From assembly GCA_958352145.1 (NCBI GenBank), contig CATWNM010000014.1, positions 1-46,979 on the forward strand: a stretch of 46,979 nt of DNA, given 5' to 3'. Both the position numbers and the translations under genes were made by a program. A model generated the notes under the pieces. It did not search any database, was not told the DNA's origin, and saw nothing but the letters and a program-made list of their open reading frames with translations. Positions 16,374 to 26,050 of the stretch are shown piece by piece (position 1 is the first letter of the stretch; each line of letters starts with the position of its first letter). This DNA comes from an uncultured Eubacteriales bacterium. GTDB taxonomy: Bacteria > Bacillota > Clostridia > Oscillospirales > CAG-272.

Positions 16374-19300
16374 ATGAAAAATACGTTTAAACTTCATTTA
16401 GGAAAAATGTTTTTCTTGTACCTGCTCGGCGCGCTCTGCGCAGCGCTGGCATTCTCCGCGCTGCAGATCGGCATATCCGCAGCCGGCAGCGATGAAACCG
16501 TTTTATATGTTCACGCCGAGACAGGCAGCGACGAAGCGTCGGGTAGTAGCCCGGATATGCCGCTCAAAACCTTGACACGCGCAATCAATGTACTGAAAGA
16601 TACTGGCGGGCGCATCGTCATTATGAATGCATATGCGGTTCCGTCCACCGTCACCGAGCCGGTACATACCGCGCCGATTACGATTACTTCAACTGACGGC
16701 TTGAACGACTATGGGCTAAGCGGCGCAAAACTGACTTTTGGAAACGCGCTCCGATATGTGCTCAACGGCGACACCACCTTTGAAAATATCCAAATTGATT
16801 TTGCCAATACCCTGAATTTTGTAGCCAATTATAACCACATTACCTTTGGCATGGGCGTTACAACCAACAATACAAGTTCAGGAAATGGCATTTATGTCGT
16901 CGGCGGCTATCAGAGCCCGGCAAACGATGTGGACGTAACAAAAGATTCGCACATTACAATCCAAAGCGGTTCGTTTTATGTTGTCGTAGGCGGTACCAGG
17001 CAACTAGCCTCCGGCGCGCAGAACATGACCTTTACAGGCACGCATTACATTGACATCTCCGGTGGTACGATTGCCAGAGTATACGGCGGCTCAGTGGAAC
17101 GACAGTACTCCAACCATGCGCAAATCACAGTCAGCGGCGGTACGATCGACCAGTTGTTCGCAGGCGGCGATCTTTCGCGCCGGCTGAATGGAAACGCCGT
17201 CTTTACACTCTCCGGCGGCACGATCAAGGAATTATCCATAAACAATGTACTCGGTTCGGCAGACGTATATCTAACCGGCGCAGCCGTAAGCAAAGCCTCG
17301 GTCTCCTGCTACAACGACGAAGTTGCCAATCTGGAAAAAACAGCAAACAAACCGAAAACGCTTTATTACAACGCGCTTTTCTATCAAAATGCAGATATTG
17401 AAACGCTCGGTGCCGAATTTGACACGATCGTAAACAATACACGTATCTATGTAAAAGAAAACGCGTCGGGCAGCGGCGATTCCTTAGCCAATCCCGCATC
17501 GTTTTCCGCTGCTTTCGTCAAACTGGCCGCAACCGGCGGCGAAATCGCCGTGACGGGCAGCCTCCATCTGAACAATTTTGCAGAACCCGCGCACAGCGCC
17601 GAGATCCGTATCTTAGGTTTGGACGAAGATGACGCGCTCAACATCAGCGGAACATATTCGCTCGCAGGAAAAACGGTTTTTGATCATATAACACTTACTG
17701 CCGAAAATTGTTCGTTTGACGCCGAACACGGCCATCTCACAATCCGGGACACTGTAACGATGTCCGGGAAAGCGGATGTGACCGGTTCCGCCGCACTCTA
17801 CACCGGTATTTATGGAACGATTAACGGCGGAACCGCAGACGCATCCATCACGCTGGACGGCGCGGTCGCGGAGACCGTCACCGGCGGAACCACATCGGCT
17901 GATATCGAAATCATAAACGGCCTTATCAACACCGTGAAAACGACAGAAAGCACCATCAAACGCTTCTCCCTCAATATCAGCGGCGGTAGTATTCAGAAGC
18001 TGGAAATCAATAACGTCACAGAACATTTGGAACTCGTTTTATACGGCGGCACGGTCGGCGCATATTCGGCCAGTGGCATCAGCGTACAAGGAACGCTGAA
18101 GCTGAACGAATCTATGTACAGTCTCTCCGACCTTGGTTCCGCGGCCGCACTGTTTTCCCTCAACGATGAAAATATAGTCTACCTTGCAGGCGGCGGAACC
18201 GGAAACGGCACCGCACCCTCCGTACCGCTCGGCAGTCTCGCGGACGCTTATGCCGCGCTTCCCAACGGCGGCGTCATCGTCCTCTGCGGCGAGTATACCC
18301 TCAGCGAAGCCTTTATCAACGTGACAAATACTTCGAAAATCACGATTACCTCCGTATACGGCGATACGGACTATGCGAAAACCAACGGAGCAAAGCTGCG
18401 GTTTCAGGCAAACTTCTACTGCGGCGGCGAAACTGAATTTCACGACATTACGCTGGTCTGCGCAAAGAACTACGGCGCGCTTTATGGAAATGGGTATACA
18501 TTCACGCTCGGCGATAACATTGTCAGTGAACGATATACCGGCATCAATACCTATCTGTCCGTAATGGGCGGCGGCGCGTCCTCGGTCATCCGTTCTGAAA
18601 CCGATCTGACGATCAACAGCGGAAAATGGCAGAGAGTGCGCGGCGGCAACGCTGCAAGCAGCATCAGGACACTCGGCGTCAATATGACCGTCAACGGCGG
18701 AGAATTTTTTGAGCGTCTTACGCTTGGCGGTGCTGCTTCGCACATCGGCGACATAAACGTTACGATTAACGGGGGCATCTTCTACGCGGGCGTCTTTGCC
18801 TCCACACTTGATACCGACAGACTGAGTCTGAATTCAAATGTTGTGCTGACAGTCAACGGCGGCACATTTTACGGCACGATCGCCGCAGCCAGTACAACGC
18901 TCGGCACCTATTCGGGCAGCTACAGCGTCTACATAAACGGCGGAGACTTCGCGCATGTCACCGACCTCACCGGCACGTCCAAATTAAACGGCGGCATGAC
19001 GAGCGCGCTGTATCCTGCCTCGAATATCGATCTCGAAGCAAACGAAACCGGGACACTTTCCTTTACCAATCCCATACGGTCCAACGGTGCTGACCCCTGG
19101 CTGTTCTTCTATGAAGGAAACTACTATTACATCGCTACCGGCAGCACGCAACTGACGCTGTTTAAAGCGGCGAACATCGCCGATCTGCAATATGCTTCCG
19201 GAACGGTTATCTACAAGCCCGACACAGGAAAAATGTGGTCTAAAAATCTCTGGTCTCCCGAAATTCATTATTTCGGGCCTGAGGATTTCGGCGAGGAATA

Positions 19301-20708
19301 TGCCGGATGGTACTGCTTCATTGCCTGCGACGACGGCAACAATGTCAATCACCGCATGTATGTGATCAAGTGCCTGACGGACGACCTGATGGGACCGTGG
19401 GGACACCCGGTCACCGGAGAAGCTAACGTACCGATCAAAGTAGAAAGCCCAGACTATCCCGCGCTGACCGACGAAACGTGGGCGGCAGGTCAAACGATCA
19501 TCCGCATCGACGGCGCGCTGTATACCATGTGGGTCGGAGAATCTGGCCGCGGCACTTCGAATTTCTATCAGACGATCAACATCGCACAGATGTCCAACCC
19601 GTGGACGATCACCGGAACCTACGGCGTGATCTGCACGCCGGAATATTCCTGGGAAATGGGCGGCGCAGCCTACAACGCTTCCACCGGCGCATCTTACCCG
19701 AAAGTCGTTGAGGGCGGCACGGCCGTTTACGGCAGCGACGGCTCGATCTACGTGGTCTACTCCGGCAGCGGCTACTGGACGACCGAATATAAGCTCGGCC
19801 AACTCAAATATCTGGGCGGCGATCCGCTGGACATCCAGAGTTGGGAGAAACTCCCGACGCCAATTTTGTCCAAATCCATGAATATTAACGGCTGCGGCCA
19901 TGCTTCTTATGTGACCGACACAGACGGTCAGGGATGGATTTGTTATCATGCATACATAGGATACGACACGTCCAGCGGCCGGTATGCATTTGTCGAGCCC
20001 TACACGGCAGATAAAAACGGCGTAGTCATCGGCAGCGGAACAAAAAAACCCGCCGCTATCGATACGGTCTATACGGTAAATCTCAATCCGCGGCCGCTTG
20101 CCGATAAAACCAGCAGTTTTGACTCTATCGTCCAAGTCTCCGAAAGCTTTCCATTTATCCGTACGTATGCAGATCAATTTACCGACGTGACCACATCTCA
20201 CTGGTTCTATTCTTATGTAAAGAACGCTTACGGCATTGGGCTTGCCAACGGTACTAGTGAAACCGCATTCAGCCCGGATTCCAACTTCACTGTCGCACAA
20301 GCGTTGACCGCCGCGGCTAATATTCACAGTATCTATCATAAAAAAACCATCGATACCGCAAACGCAGCAAAATGGTATGATCCGTATGTCAATTACTGCA
20401 TAGAAAACAGTATCATCACCGCAGATCAGTTTACTAACTACGACACCAACATTTCCCGCGGAGATATGGCGATCGTATTTGCCAATATCCTGCCAGACAC
20501 GGAGTACGTTGCGGTCCGCAGCGGTACAAATCCTGATGTTTCAAGCAATATGGCGTGCAGCGCGGCTGTACAGAAGCTCTATAACGCGGGCATTGTCGGC
20601 GGCGACGCCGATACCGGCAACTACCGTCCAAATGACGAGATCCGGCGAAGCGAAGCCTGTGTCATTTTCACACGTATTGCTCTGACCAGCACTCGTGACA
20701 AAGGCTGA
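16374..20708 (+). CDS. Giant S-layer-anchored protein: beta-helix, GH43-like and SLH domains (paralog 2)
   Basis: A 1444-residue secreted protein with a Sec signal peptide (hydrophobic core LLGALCAALAFSAL, likely cut after ISA near residue 40). The architecture is that of paralog 1: beta-helix repeats, then the GH43-like propeller with Asp907 in GADPW, WAAGQ at 1036-1040 and Glu1113 in VVEGG. It adds about 190 C-terminal residues forming three SLH repeats (FTDVTTSHWFYSYVKNAYGIGLANG, then KWYDPYVNYCIENSII, then the third ending RSEACVIFTRIAL). SLH domains bind secondary cell-wall polymers, so this copy should be fixed to the wall. TTGAGG precedes the ATG. It probably shares a transcript with paralog 1, because no terminator or promoter is visible in the 60-base gap. 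Confidence 0.87.
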   Translation: MKNTFKLHLGKMFFLYLLGALCAALAFSALQIGISAAGSDETVLYVHAETGSDEASGSSPDMPLKTLTRAINVLKDTGGRIVIMNAYAVPSTVTEPVHTAPITITSTDGLNDYGLSGAKLTFGNALRYVLNGDTTFENIQIDFANTLNFVANYNHITFGMGVTTNNTSSGNGIYVVGGYQSPANDVDVTKDSHITIQSGSFYVVVGGTRQLASGAQNMTFTGTHYIDISGGTIARVYGGSVERQYSNHAQITVSGGTIDQLFAGGDLSRRLNGNAVFTLSGGTIKELSINNVLGSADVYLTGAAVSKASVSCYNDEVANLEKTANKPKTLYYNALFYQNADIETLGAEFDTIVNNTRIYVKENASGSGDSLANPASFSAAFVKLAATGGEIAVTGSLHLNNFAEPAHSAEIRILGLDEDDALNISGTYSLAGKTVFDHITLTAENCSFDAEHGHLTIRDTVTMSGKADVTGSAALYTGIYGTINGGTADASITLDGAVAETVTGGTTSADIEIINGLINTVKTTESTIKRFSLNISGGSIQKLEINNVTEHLELVLYGGTVGAYSASGISVQGTLKLNESMYSLSDLGSAAALFSLNDENIVYLAGGGTGNGTAPSVPLGSLADAYAALPNGGVIVLCGEYTLSEAFINVTNTSKITITSVYGDTDYAKTNGAKLRFQANFYCGGETEFHDITLVCAKNYGALYGNGYTFTLGDNIVSERYTGINTYLSVMGGGASSVIRSETDLTINSGKWQRVRGGNAASSIRTLGVNMTVNGGEFFERLTLGGAASHIGDINVTINGGIFYAGVFASTLDTDRLSLNSNVVLTVNGGTFYGTIAAASTTLGTYSGSYSVYINGGDFAHVTDLTGTSKLNGGMTSALYPASNIDLEANETGTLSFTNPIRSNGADPWLFFYEGNYYYIATGSTQLTLFKAANIADLQYASGTVIYKPDTGKMWSKNLWSPEIHYFGPEDFGEEYAGWYCFIACDDGNNVNHRMYVIKCLTDDLMGPWGHPVTGEANVPIKVESPDYPALTDETWAAGQTIIRIDGALYTMWVGESGRGTSNFYQTINIAQMSNPWTITGTYGVICTPEYSWEMGGAAYNASTGASYPKVVEGGTAVYGSDGSIYVVYSGSGYWTTEYKLGQLKYLGGDPLDIQSWEKLPTPILSKSMNINGCGHASYVTDTDGQGWICYHAYIGYDTSSGRYAFVEPYTADKNGVVIGSGTKKPAAIDTVYTVNLNPRPLADKTSSFDSIVQVSESFPFIRTYADQFTDVTTSHWFYSYVKNAYGIGLANGTSETAFSPDSNFTVAQALTAAANIHSIYHKKTIDTANAAKWYDPYVNYCIENSIITADQFTNYDTNISRGDMAIVFANILPDTEYVAVRSGTNPDVSSNMACSAAVQKLYNAGIVGGDADTGNYRPNDEIRRSEACVIFTRIALTSTRDKG
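18861..19867 (+). repeat. 1007-bp duplicated segment, copy B
   Basis: Second copy of the stretch at 15036-16042, with no difference seen. The equivalent region of paralog 3 (about 23660-24660) encodes a similar protein but differs at many positions, so the identity is special to paralogs 1 and 2. Confidence 0.9.
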
Positions 20709-20864
20709 ACTTCTCTGAGCATCAAGGAATAAACACCGCAAAAGCGCCCTTCCCTCAAAAAAAGATGCTCTATACGTTTTCGGCCCTAATATTCTAAAAA
20801 GGTATCCCGCTATGCTGCCCGGTACTAAAAATAGATGACGGCAGCGCCCAGGATGTCTTTTCAT

Positions 20865-20904
20865 AAAAATGCCTGTTTCTTTTTTAAGAAACAGGCATTT
20901 TTTG
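20865..20904 (+). terminator. Terminator after paralog 2
   Basis: AAAAATGCCTGTTTCTT (20865-20881) pairs with its exact complement at 20886-20902, giving a 17-bp stem that ends in a run of T. The A-run on the 5' side would also allow termination on the minus strand. Confidence 0.9.
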
Positions 20905-21104
20905 ATCTTCATTCAATACGAACACTATACGCGTTATTTGTCTGAAAATATCGAAAATAGGCCGTCCAAATCCATATACAGACTTAAATTTTATAGTATA
21001 TCATTTTTTTTAACTTTTTTCAAGGCTGTTTTTTTGTGTTTTTTGTGGGATTTTGTTGGATTTTTATAGAACCTAGACAAATATTACCTGAAAAATGAAA
21101 AAAG
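20905..21104. other. AT-rich spacer between paralogs 2 and 3
   Basis: T-rich DNA on the plus strand, with several runs of six or more T between 21004 and 21055. No gene, RNA structure or repeat was recognised. The stretch 20709-20864, before the terminator, also shows nothing I can name. Confidence 0.5.
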
Positions 21105-21139
21105 TTTGCGTTGCCAGATTTTCGTCAATCTGCTAAAAT
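21105..21139 (+). promoter_or_regulatory. Promoter of the third giant surface-protein gene
   Basis: TTGCCA (21111-21116), 17 bases, then TGCTAAAAT (21131-21139). The upstream stretch TTTGCGTTGCC (21105-21115) is the same as at 12436-12446, and both transcripts carry a similar GAGAGGTA-type ribosome-binding site. The paralogs are probably co-regulated. Confidence 0.75.
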
Positions 21140-21177
21140 TTTTGTGGAAAAACAAAATATTTTTAGAGAGGTAGACT

Positions 21178-24100
21178 ATGAGAAACAAAATTATACTCTG
21201 TTCGAGCAAGACTTTCGCGCTTTGCATTCTTGTCGCACTCTGCACATTGCTGACCTGCTTTACGCTTCGTATCGATCTATCCGCAGCAGACACCAGTGAA
21301 ACAATCGTTTACGTCCATTCCTCCACAGGAAATGATACGGCGGCAGGTACCAGCCCGAGCGCTCCTCTAAAAACATTTACACGCGCGGTCAATGTGCTCA
21401 AAAACACTGGCGGGCGCATCGTTATTATGAATGCATACTCATTTCCCTCTACCGTCACCGAACCGGAACACACCGCGCCAATCACGATCTCTACAAGCGA
21501 TGGCACGACCAATTATGGACAAAGCGGCGCAAAGCTTGTTTTTGGGAGCGCGCTTCGCTACATATTGAAGGGCAACACCACTTTCGAGCAAATCCAAATA
21601 GAATATAAAAAAACTTTAAACTTTGTAGCAAATTACAACCATATCACCTTTGGCACGGGCGTCATAACAAGCAATACCGACACGGGAAACGGTGTTTACG
21701 TCGTTGGCGGTTATCAAAGTCCTTCAAATGGTGTAGATGTTACAAAAAATTCATATATTACCATAAAAAGCGGTACATTTTACGCGGTAATCGGAGGCAC
21801 CAGGCAATTGGCCACAGGGGCAACGAATATGACGTTTACAGGCACGCATAACATCAACATCTCCGGCGGCGCAATTTCAAAAGTATACGGGGCATCGGTT
21901 GAAAAACAATATTCAAAAAATGCGATCATCACCGTAAGCGGAGGCTCCATCTATCAGTTGTTTGTCGGCGGCGACGTCTCCCGGCGGCTGAACGGGGATG
22001 CAACTGTCCGGCTTACAGGCGGCACAATCCATGAACTCTCAGTCAATAACGTAATTGGCAAGGCGAACGTTTACTTTTCCGGCGCAAACATCCGGGCTGT
22101 TTCCGTCTCCTATTATAACGATGATATTAAGCAATTGGCGCAAGCGGCAAATAAACCGAAAACTCTCTTTTACACTACATTTTATGATCCCAGCGCAATC
22201 GAACTGTTTGGAGAGGACTTTGATGCAGTTGAAAATCTCATCAAAATTTTTGCGAAAGAAAATGCAACGGGCAGCGGTGCGTCCCTGTCCTCTCCCACAT
22301 CCTTTGCCGCTGCTTTTGAAAAAGCTTCTCAAGCTGGCGGAAGCATCGTAGTAATTGGAACGATCACAATAAATAACTTCACAGAACCGGCGCATAGCGA
22401 AGAAATATTCATTCAGGGCGATACGGGTGCTGCTCTCTCCATCAACGGCACATATACGCTCGGCGGCACAACGACTATAGAAAATCTGAAGCTCACTGTC
22501 AATAACTCTACTTTCCAAACTGCCGGAAACCATCTCACAGTAAGAAACCTTTCCAGTATGTCCGGCAAGGCCAATGTAACCGGTTCCGCAACGCTGTATG
22601 CAGGAAATTACGGTACGATAAACGGCGGCAATACAAAGGCAAAAATCATCTTAGACGGCGCCCAGGCGGACGTGCTGATCGGCGGTACAAAATCCGCGGA
22701 AATTGAGATACACAGCGGCACCGTCAGCACATTAAAAACATCGGAAAGTGCCATAGAAAACTTTACGCTGAAAATGGCGGGCGGCGGTGTACAGCGTCTG
22801 GAGTTAAAAAACGTGACAAATTCACTGCGCCTTGAACTTCATGGAGGATCCGTCGGTGAATATGTGGTCAGCGGCAGCAACATAAACGGCACCGCCGTCT
22901 TAAACAGATCGTTCTATAATCCCTCTGATCTTGGCGCAGCGGCTTCCATTTTCACAATCTATGACGAAAGTGCCGTATACCTTAAAAATGGCGGAACTGG
23001 CAACGGCAGTACCGCGACTTCGCCGCTCGGCAGTCTCAGCGCAGCATATACCGCGCTGCCAAACGGCGGCGTAATCGTCATCTGCGGCGAATATACGCTG
23101 AACCAAGCATTCATCAATGTAGCTAATGCAGACAAAATAACAATCACCTCCATGTATGACGGCGTTGACTATGCAAAAACAAACGATGCAAAACTTGTGT
23201 TGCAAGCCAACTTTTACTGCGGCGGTGAAACCGAATTTCACGATATCACCATGGTATGCGCCAAAAATTACGGCAGCTTTTTCGGATGCGGGCATAAATT
23301 TACCCTTGGTGACAATATCATAAGTGAAAAAGCAGCCGACATCAACACCTATATGTCCATTATGGGCGGCAGCACATCAGACATAAATCCTTCCGCTACA
23401 AACTTGACGATTAACAGCGGGAAATGGCAAAGAGTGCGTGGCGGCAATTCAACAGGCAGCACGAAGTTGCTTGCTGTGAATATGACCATCAACGGCGGAG
23501 AATTTTTCGAACGTGTGACGCTGGGCAGCGGAACTGCACACAATGGCACAATCAACGCAACGATCGACGGCGGCACGTTTTATGCCGGCATCTTCGCCTT
23601 TACGCCCGAAAGCACCCAGTTGTCCCTGAGTTCCGCCGTCACGCTTACCCTGAACGGCGGCACATTCTACGGTACGCTTGCTGCGTCCAGCACAAAGCTT
23701 GGAACTTATACGGGCAGCTATACGGTCTACATCAATGGCGGTAACTATGCGCATATCACCGACCTCAGCGGAACAGCGAGCCTCAGCGGCAGCATGAACA
23801 GCACACTACATGTCGCGGAGAATATCAATCTTGAGGCGCAGGAAACCGGAACGATGTCCTTTACCAATCCGATTCGTTCCAACGGCGCCGACCCCTGGCT
23901 TTTCTTCTACGAAGGCAATTATTATTATATTGCCACCGGCAGCACGCGGCTCGCTCTATACAAAGCAGCAAATATCGGTGACCTCAAATACGCCGCTCAA
24001 AAAATAATTTACGAGCCTGCCGACGGGCAGATGTGGTCGAAAAATCTATGGTCACCTGAGATTCATTATTTCAGTTCGGAAGATTTTGGTGAGGAATATG

Positions 24101-24933
24101 CCGGTTGGTATTGCTTTATCGCCTGTGACGACGGAGAAAATATCAATCACCGTATGTACGTCATCAAGTGTTTGACCGACGACCTGCAAGGCCCTTGGGG
24201 GCATCCTGTGACCGGCGAAATCAATGTACCGATCAAAGTCACCAGCCCAAGCAATCCTACGCTTACAAACAGCACCTGGGCGGCAGGCCAGTCCATCATT
24301 CGCATAAACAACCAGCTTTACACCCTATGGGTCGGAGAAGTCGGGCGCGGGACTTCCAATTTCTATCAAACAATCAATATCGCACGTCTTTCCAATCCAT
24401 GGACCATCACGGGAACGCACAGCGTAATCTGTACACCGGAATATTCCTGGGAAATGGGCGGCGCGGCCTATAACGCGACCACCGGCGCCTCTTATCCCAA
24501 AGTAGTCGAAGGCGGCACAGCGGTATATGGCAGCGGGGGTTCGATCTATATCGTCTACTCGGGCAGCGGATATTGGACGACTGAATACAAGCTCGGACAA
24601 CTAAAATACCTCGGCGGAGATCCGATGAGCAAAAGCAGTTGGCAAAAGCTTTCCACACCCATTTTTGCAAAATCCGAGAGCATCAACGGCTGCGGCCATG
24701 CCTCCTATGTAACCGATACCAGCAGTAATACATGGATATGCTATCACGCCTATATAGGCACGGATACCTCGAGCGGTCGTTCCGCTTTTGTAGAGCCGTA
24801 TACGGCGACAACCAGCGGCGTTACCATCGGAAACGGAACCAAAAAACCGGCCAGCATTCACACAGTCTATACAGTGAATCTCAATCCACGCCCCCTTACA
24901 AATAAAATCAGCGGCTTTGGTTCCATAATCTAA
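21178..24933 (+). CDS. Giant secreted protein: beta-helix repeats plus GH43-like domain (paralog 3)
   Basis: A 1251-residue secreted protein with the domain order of paralogs 1 and 2 but no anchor. The N-terminal hydrophobic stretch (LCILVALCTLLTCF) ends in a likely Sec cleavage near DLSAAD; the LLTC sequence does not fit a lipobox because the residue before Cys should be Gly, Ala or Ser. There is no SLH region, since the protein stops just after the GH43-like domain. Key positions are Asp905 in GADPW, WAAGQ at 1034-1038 and Glu1111 in VVEGG. The DNA is more AT-rich and clearly diverged from paralogs 1 and 2. It is transcribed from its own promoter and ends before a hairpin at 25000. It is likely released or held only loosely by the cell. 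Confidence 0.85.
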   Translation: MRNKIILCSSKTFALCILVALCTLLTCFTLRIDLSAADTSETIVYVHSSTGNDTAAGTSPSAPLKTFTRAVNVLKNTGGRIVIMNAYSFPSTVTEPEHTAPITISTSDGTTNYGQSGAKLVFGSALRYILKGNTTFEQIQIEYKKTLNFVANYNHITFGTGVITSNTDTGNGVYVVGGYQSPSNGVDVTKNSYITIKSGTFYAVIGGTRQLATGATNMTFTGTHNINISGGAISKVYGASVEKQYSKNAIITVSGGSIYQLFVGGDVSRRLNGDATVRLTGGTIHELSVNNVIGKANVYFSGANIRAVSVSYYNDDIKQLAQAANKPKTLFYTTFYDPSAIELFGEDFDAVENLIKIFAKENATGSGASLSSPTSFAAAFEKASQAGGSIVVIGTITINNFTEPAHSEEIFIQGDTGAALSINGTYTLGGTTTIENLKLTVNNSTFQTAGNHLTVRNLSSMSGKANVTGSATLYAGNYGTINGGNTKAKIILDGAQADVLIGGTKSAEIEIHSGTVSTLKTSESAIENFTLKMAGGGVQRLELKNVTNSLRLELHGGSVGEYVVSGSNINGTAVLNRSFYNPSDLGAAASIFTIYDESAVYLKNGGTGNGSTATSPLGSLSAAYTALPNGGVIVICGEYTLNQAFINVANADKITITSMYDGVDYAKTNDAKLVLQANFYCGGETEFHDITMVCAKNYGSFFGCGHKFTLGDNIISEKAADINTYMSIMGGSTSDINPSATNLTINSGKWQRVRGGNSTGSTKLLAVNMTINGGEFFERVTLGSGTAHNGTINATIDGGTFYAGIFAFTPESTQLSLSSAVTLTLNGGTFYGTLAASSTKLGTYTGSYTVYINGGNYAHITDLSGTASLSGSMNSTLHVAENINLEAQETGTMSFTNPIRSNGADPWLFFYEGNYYYIATGSTRLALYKAANIGDLKYAAQKIIYEPADGQMWSKNLWSPEIHYFSSEDFGEEYAGWYCFIACDDGENINHRMYVIKCLTDDLQGPWGHPVTGEINVPIKVTSPSNPTLTNSTWAAGQSIIRINNQLYTLWVGEVGRGTSNFYQTINIARLSNPWTITGTHSVICTPEYSWEMGGAAYNATTGASYPKVVEGGTAVYGSGGSIYIVYSGSGYWTTEYKLGQLKYLGGDPMSKSSWQKLSTPIFAKSESINGCGHASYVTDTSSNTWICYHAYIGTDTSSGRSAFVEPYTATTSGVTIGNGTKKPASIHTVYTVNLNPRPLTNKISGFGSII

Positions 24934-24999
24934 AGTACCTAAGGTCCATATGCGAAAAGCGCCGCTTGATCCAAACATTTATTCTCTACTAAAATTCGA

Positions 25000-25033
25000 A
25001 AATCCGGGCGCATAGCGCCCGGATTTGCTTTTG
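25000..25033 (+). terminator. Terminator between paralog 3 and the MerR gene
   Basis: A 12-bp GC-rich stem (AAATCCGGGCGC, 25000-25011, with GCGCCCGGATTT, 25015-25026) is followed by GCTTTTG. The T-run is short, so strength is uncertain. It lies between convergent genes. Confidence 0.7.
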
Positions 25034-25046
25034 CAAGCAGCCGCCT

Positions 25047-25874
25047 TTACACATGCCGCCTCGGCACCACCGGAATTTGAATTTCCGTCATATAATCTTT
25101 CGGATCCCGCGTCGTCAGCGAATCCAGCACACAATATTCATAGGCGCAGCCGGAGGGCGAATATCCCGCGTCATCGAGTTTCCGCAACAGACGTCGATAT
25201 GTGCTTTCGATTTCCGAATAGGGGCCCGTATGATATCCGCGGCAGTACATCCCCTCCGGCTTTACGTACAATTCCTCTACGCCGTCGGGAGAATCCAGAG
25301 GCAAAAATGCAAACGCAAAACGGATAAAGTCCCCGCGCAGCAAATTTTCTTCCGGCACCGCGTCGCCGATTTGATAATAATGCGCATATCCACATGCGGT
25401 CGCACGCGAAAGCAAACGTTTGACCGCCATATCCACCTCCAGCAGCCCATGCGGCGGTTCGGTTTTTTCAATGGCGAAATAATCCGCCTCGCACTGAATG
25501 AAACCATCCGTAGACGGCCCTGTGTCCAAAAAGCGCGCTATCGTCTCAATCTTACGCGTCAAACGCCGTTCTGTCCGTTTCCAATGCAAGAGCCGTTTTT
25601 GAACCGCCTTTTGCTGTTCCCGAATCGCAGTCAGTGTATTCTCTCCGGTACGGTTTTTCATATGCGCGCGAATCTCCGACAGCGAGAATCCCATATCCCG
25701 CAGCAATAAAATACTATCCAGTTGCTCGAGTTGCTCCGCCGTATAATACCGGTATCCGTTCTGCGGATCTACGATGCTCGGCTTAAACACATTTTCACGA
25801 TCATAAAAAATCAGCGTTTGTTTGGAAATCCCATTCAATTTTGCCATTTCACCTACAGTAAAACGTACATCCAC
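25047..25874 (-). CDS. MerR-family transcription regulator with effector-binding domain
   Basis: The 275-residue protein has a MerR winged helix-turn-helix at the N-terminus (FTVGEMAKLNGISKQTLIFYDR, then NGYRYYTAEQLEQLDSILLLRDMGFSLSEI), a coiled-coil linker (about residues 75-120) and a C-terminal GyrI-like effector domain, so it resembles BltR/BmrR-type drug sensors. The start is taken as GTG at 25874, because GGAGGAA (25881-25887) sits six bases upstream and the conserved domain begins there; the longer open frame would cross the operator. It is divergent from the YitT-like gene at 26051 and probably controls it and itself through the dyad at 25898-25918. The ligand is unknown. Confidence 0.87.
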   Translation of the reverse strand: MDVRFTVGEMAKLNGISKQTLIFYDRENVFKPSIVDPQNGYRYYTAEQLEQLDSILLLRDMGFSLSEIRAHMKNRTGENTLTAIREQQKAVQKRLLHWKRTERRLTRKIETIARFLDTGPSTDGFIQCEADYFAIEKTEPPHGLLEVDMAVKRLLSRATACGYAHYYQIGDAVPEENLLRGDFIRFAFAFLPLDSPDGVEELYVKPEGMYCRGYHTGPYSEIESTYRRLLRKLDDAGYSPSGCAYEYCVLDSLTTRDPKDYMTEIQIPVVPRRHV

Positions 25875-25894
25875 AAAAAATTCCTCCAAAAGGC

Positions 25895-25925
25895 TTGACA
25901 ATATAGCAACTATATTGTTTAAAAT
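25895..25925 (+). promoter_or_regulatory. MerR-type operator-promoter
   Basis: TTGACA (25895-25900) and TAAAAT (25920-25925) are 19 bases apart, too far for normal RNA polymerase contact. Between them lies a perfect dyad, ACAATATAG (25898-25906) and CTATATTGT (25910-25918). An over-long spacer holding a dyad is the hallmark of promoters that MerR proteins activate by twisting DNA. It points toward the YitT-like gene. Confidence 0.82.
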
Positions 25926-26050
25926 GATAAGAGTGGGAATACCGCTCACCATGCATGTTGCTTGTGCGTCTCCCCATTTATACCCTGCCCGGCTCCGCTG
26001 ATATATCCCAGATGCCGCGTGCATAAAAAAGAAAAGAAAGGCGTTTCAAA

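Noticed and set aside
12990..24000. CRISPR or tandem DNA repeat array in the giant genes
   Set aside because: The periodic pattern is at protein level (NGG/SGG turns) with uneven spacing; no identical repeats with unique spacers exist.
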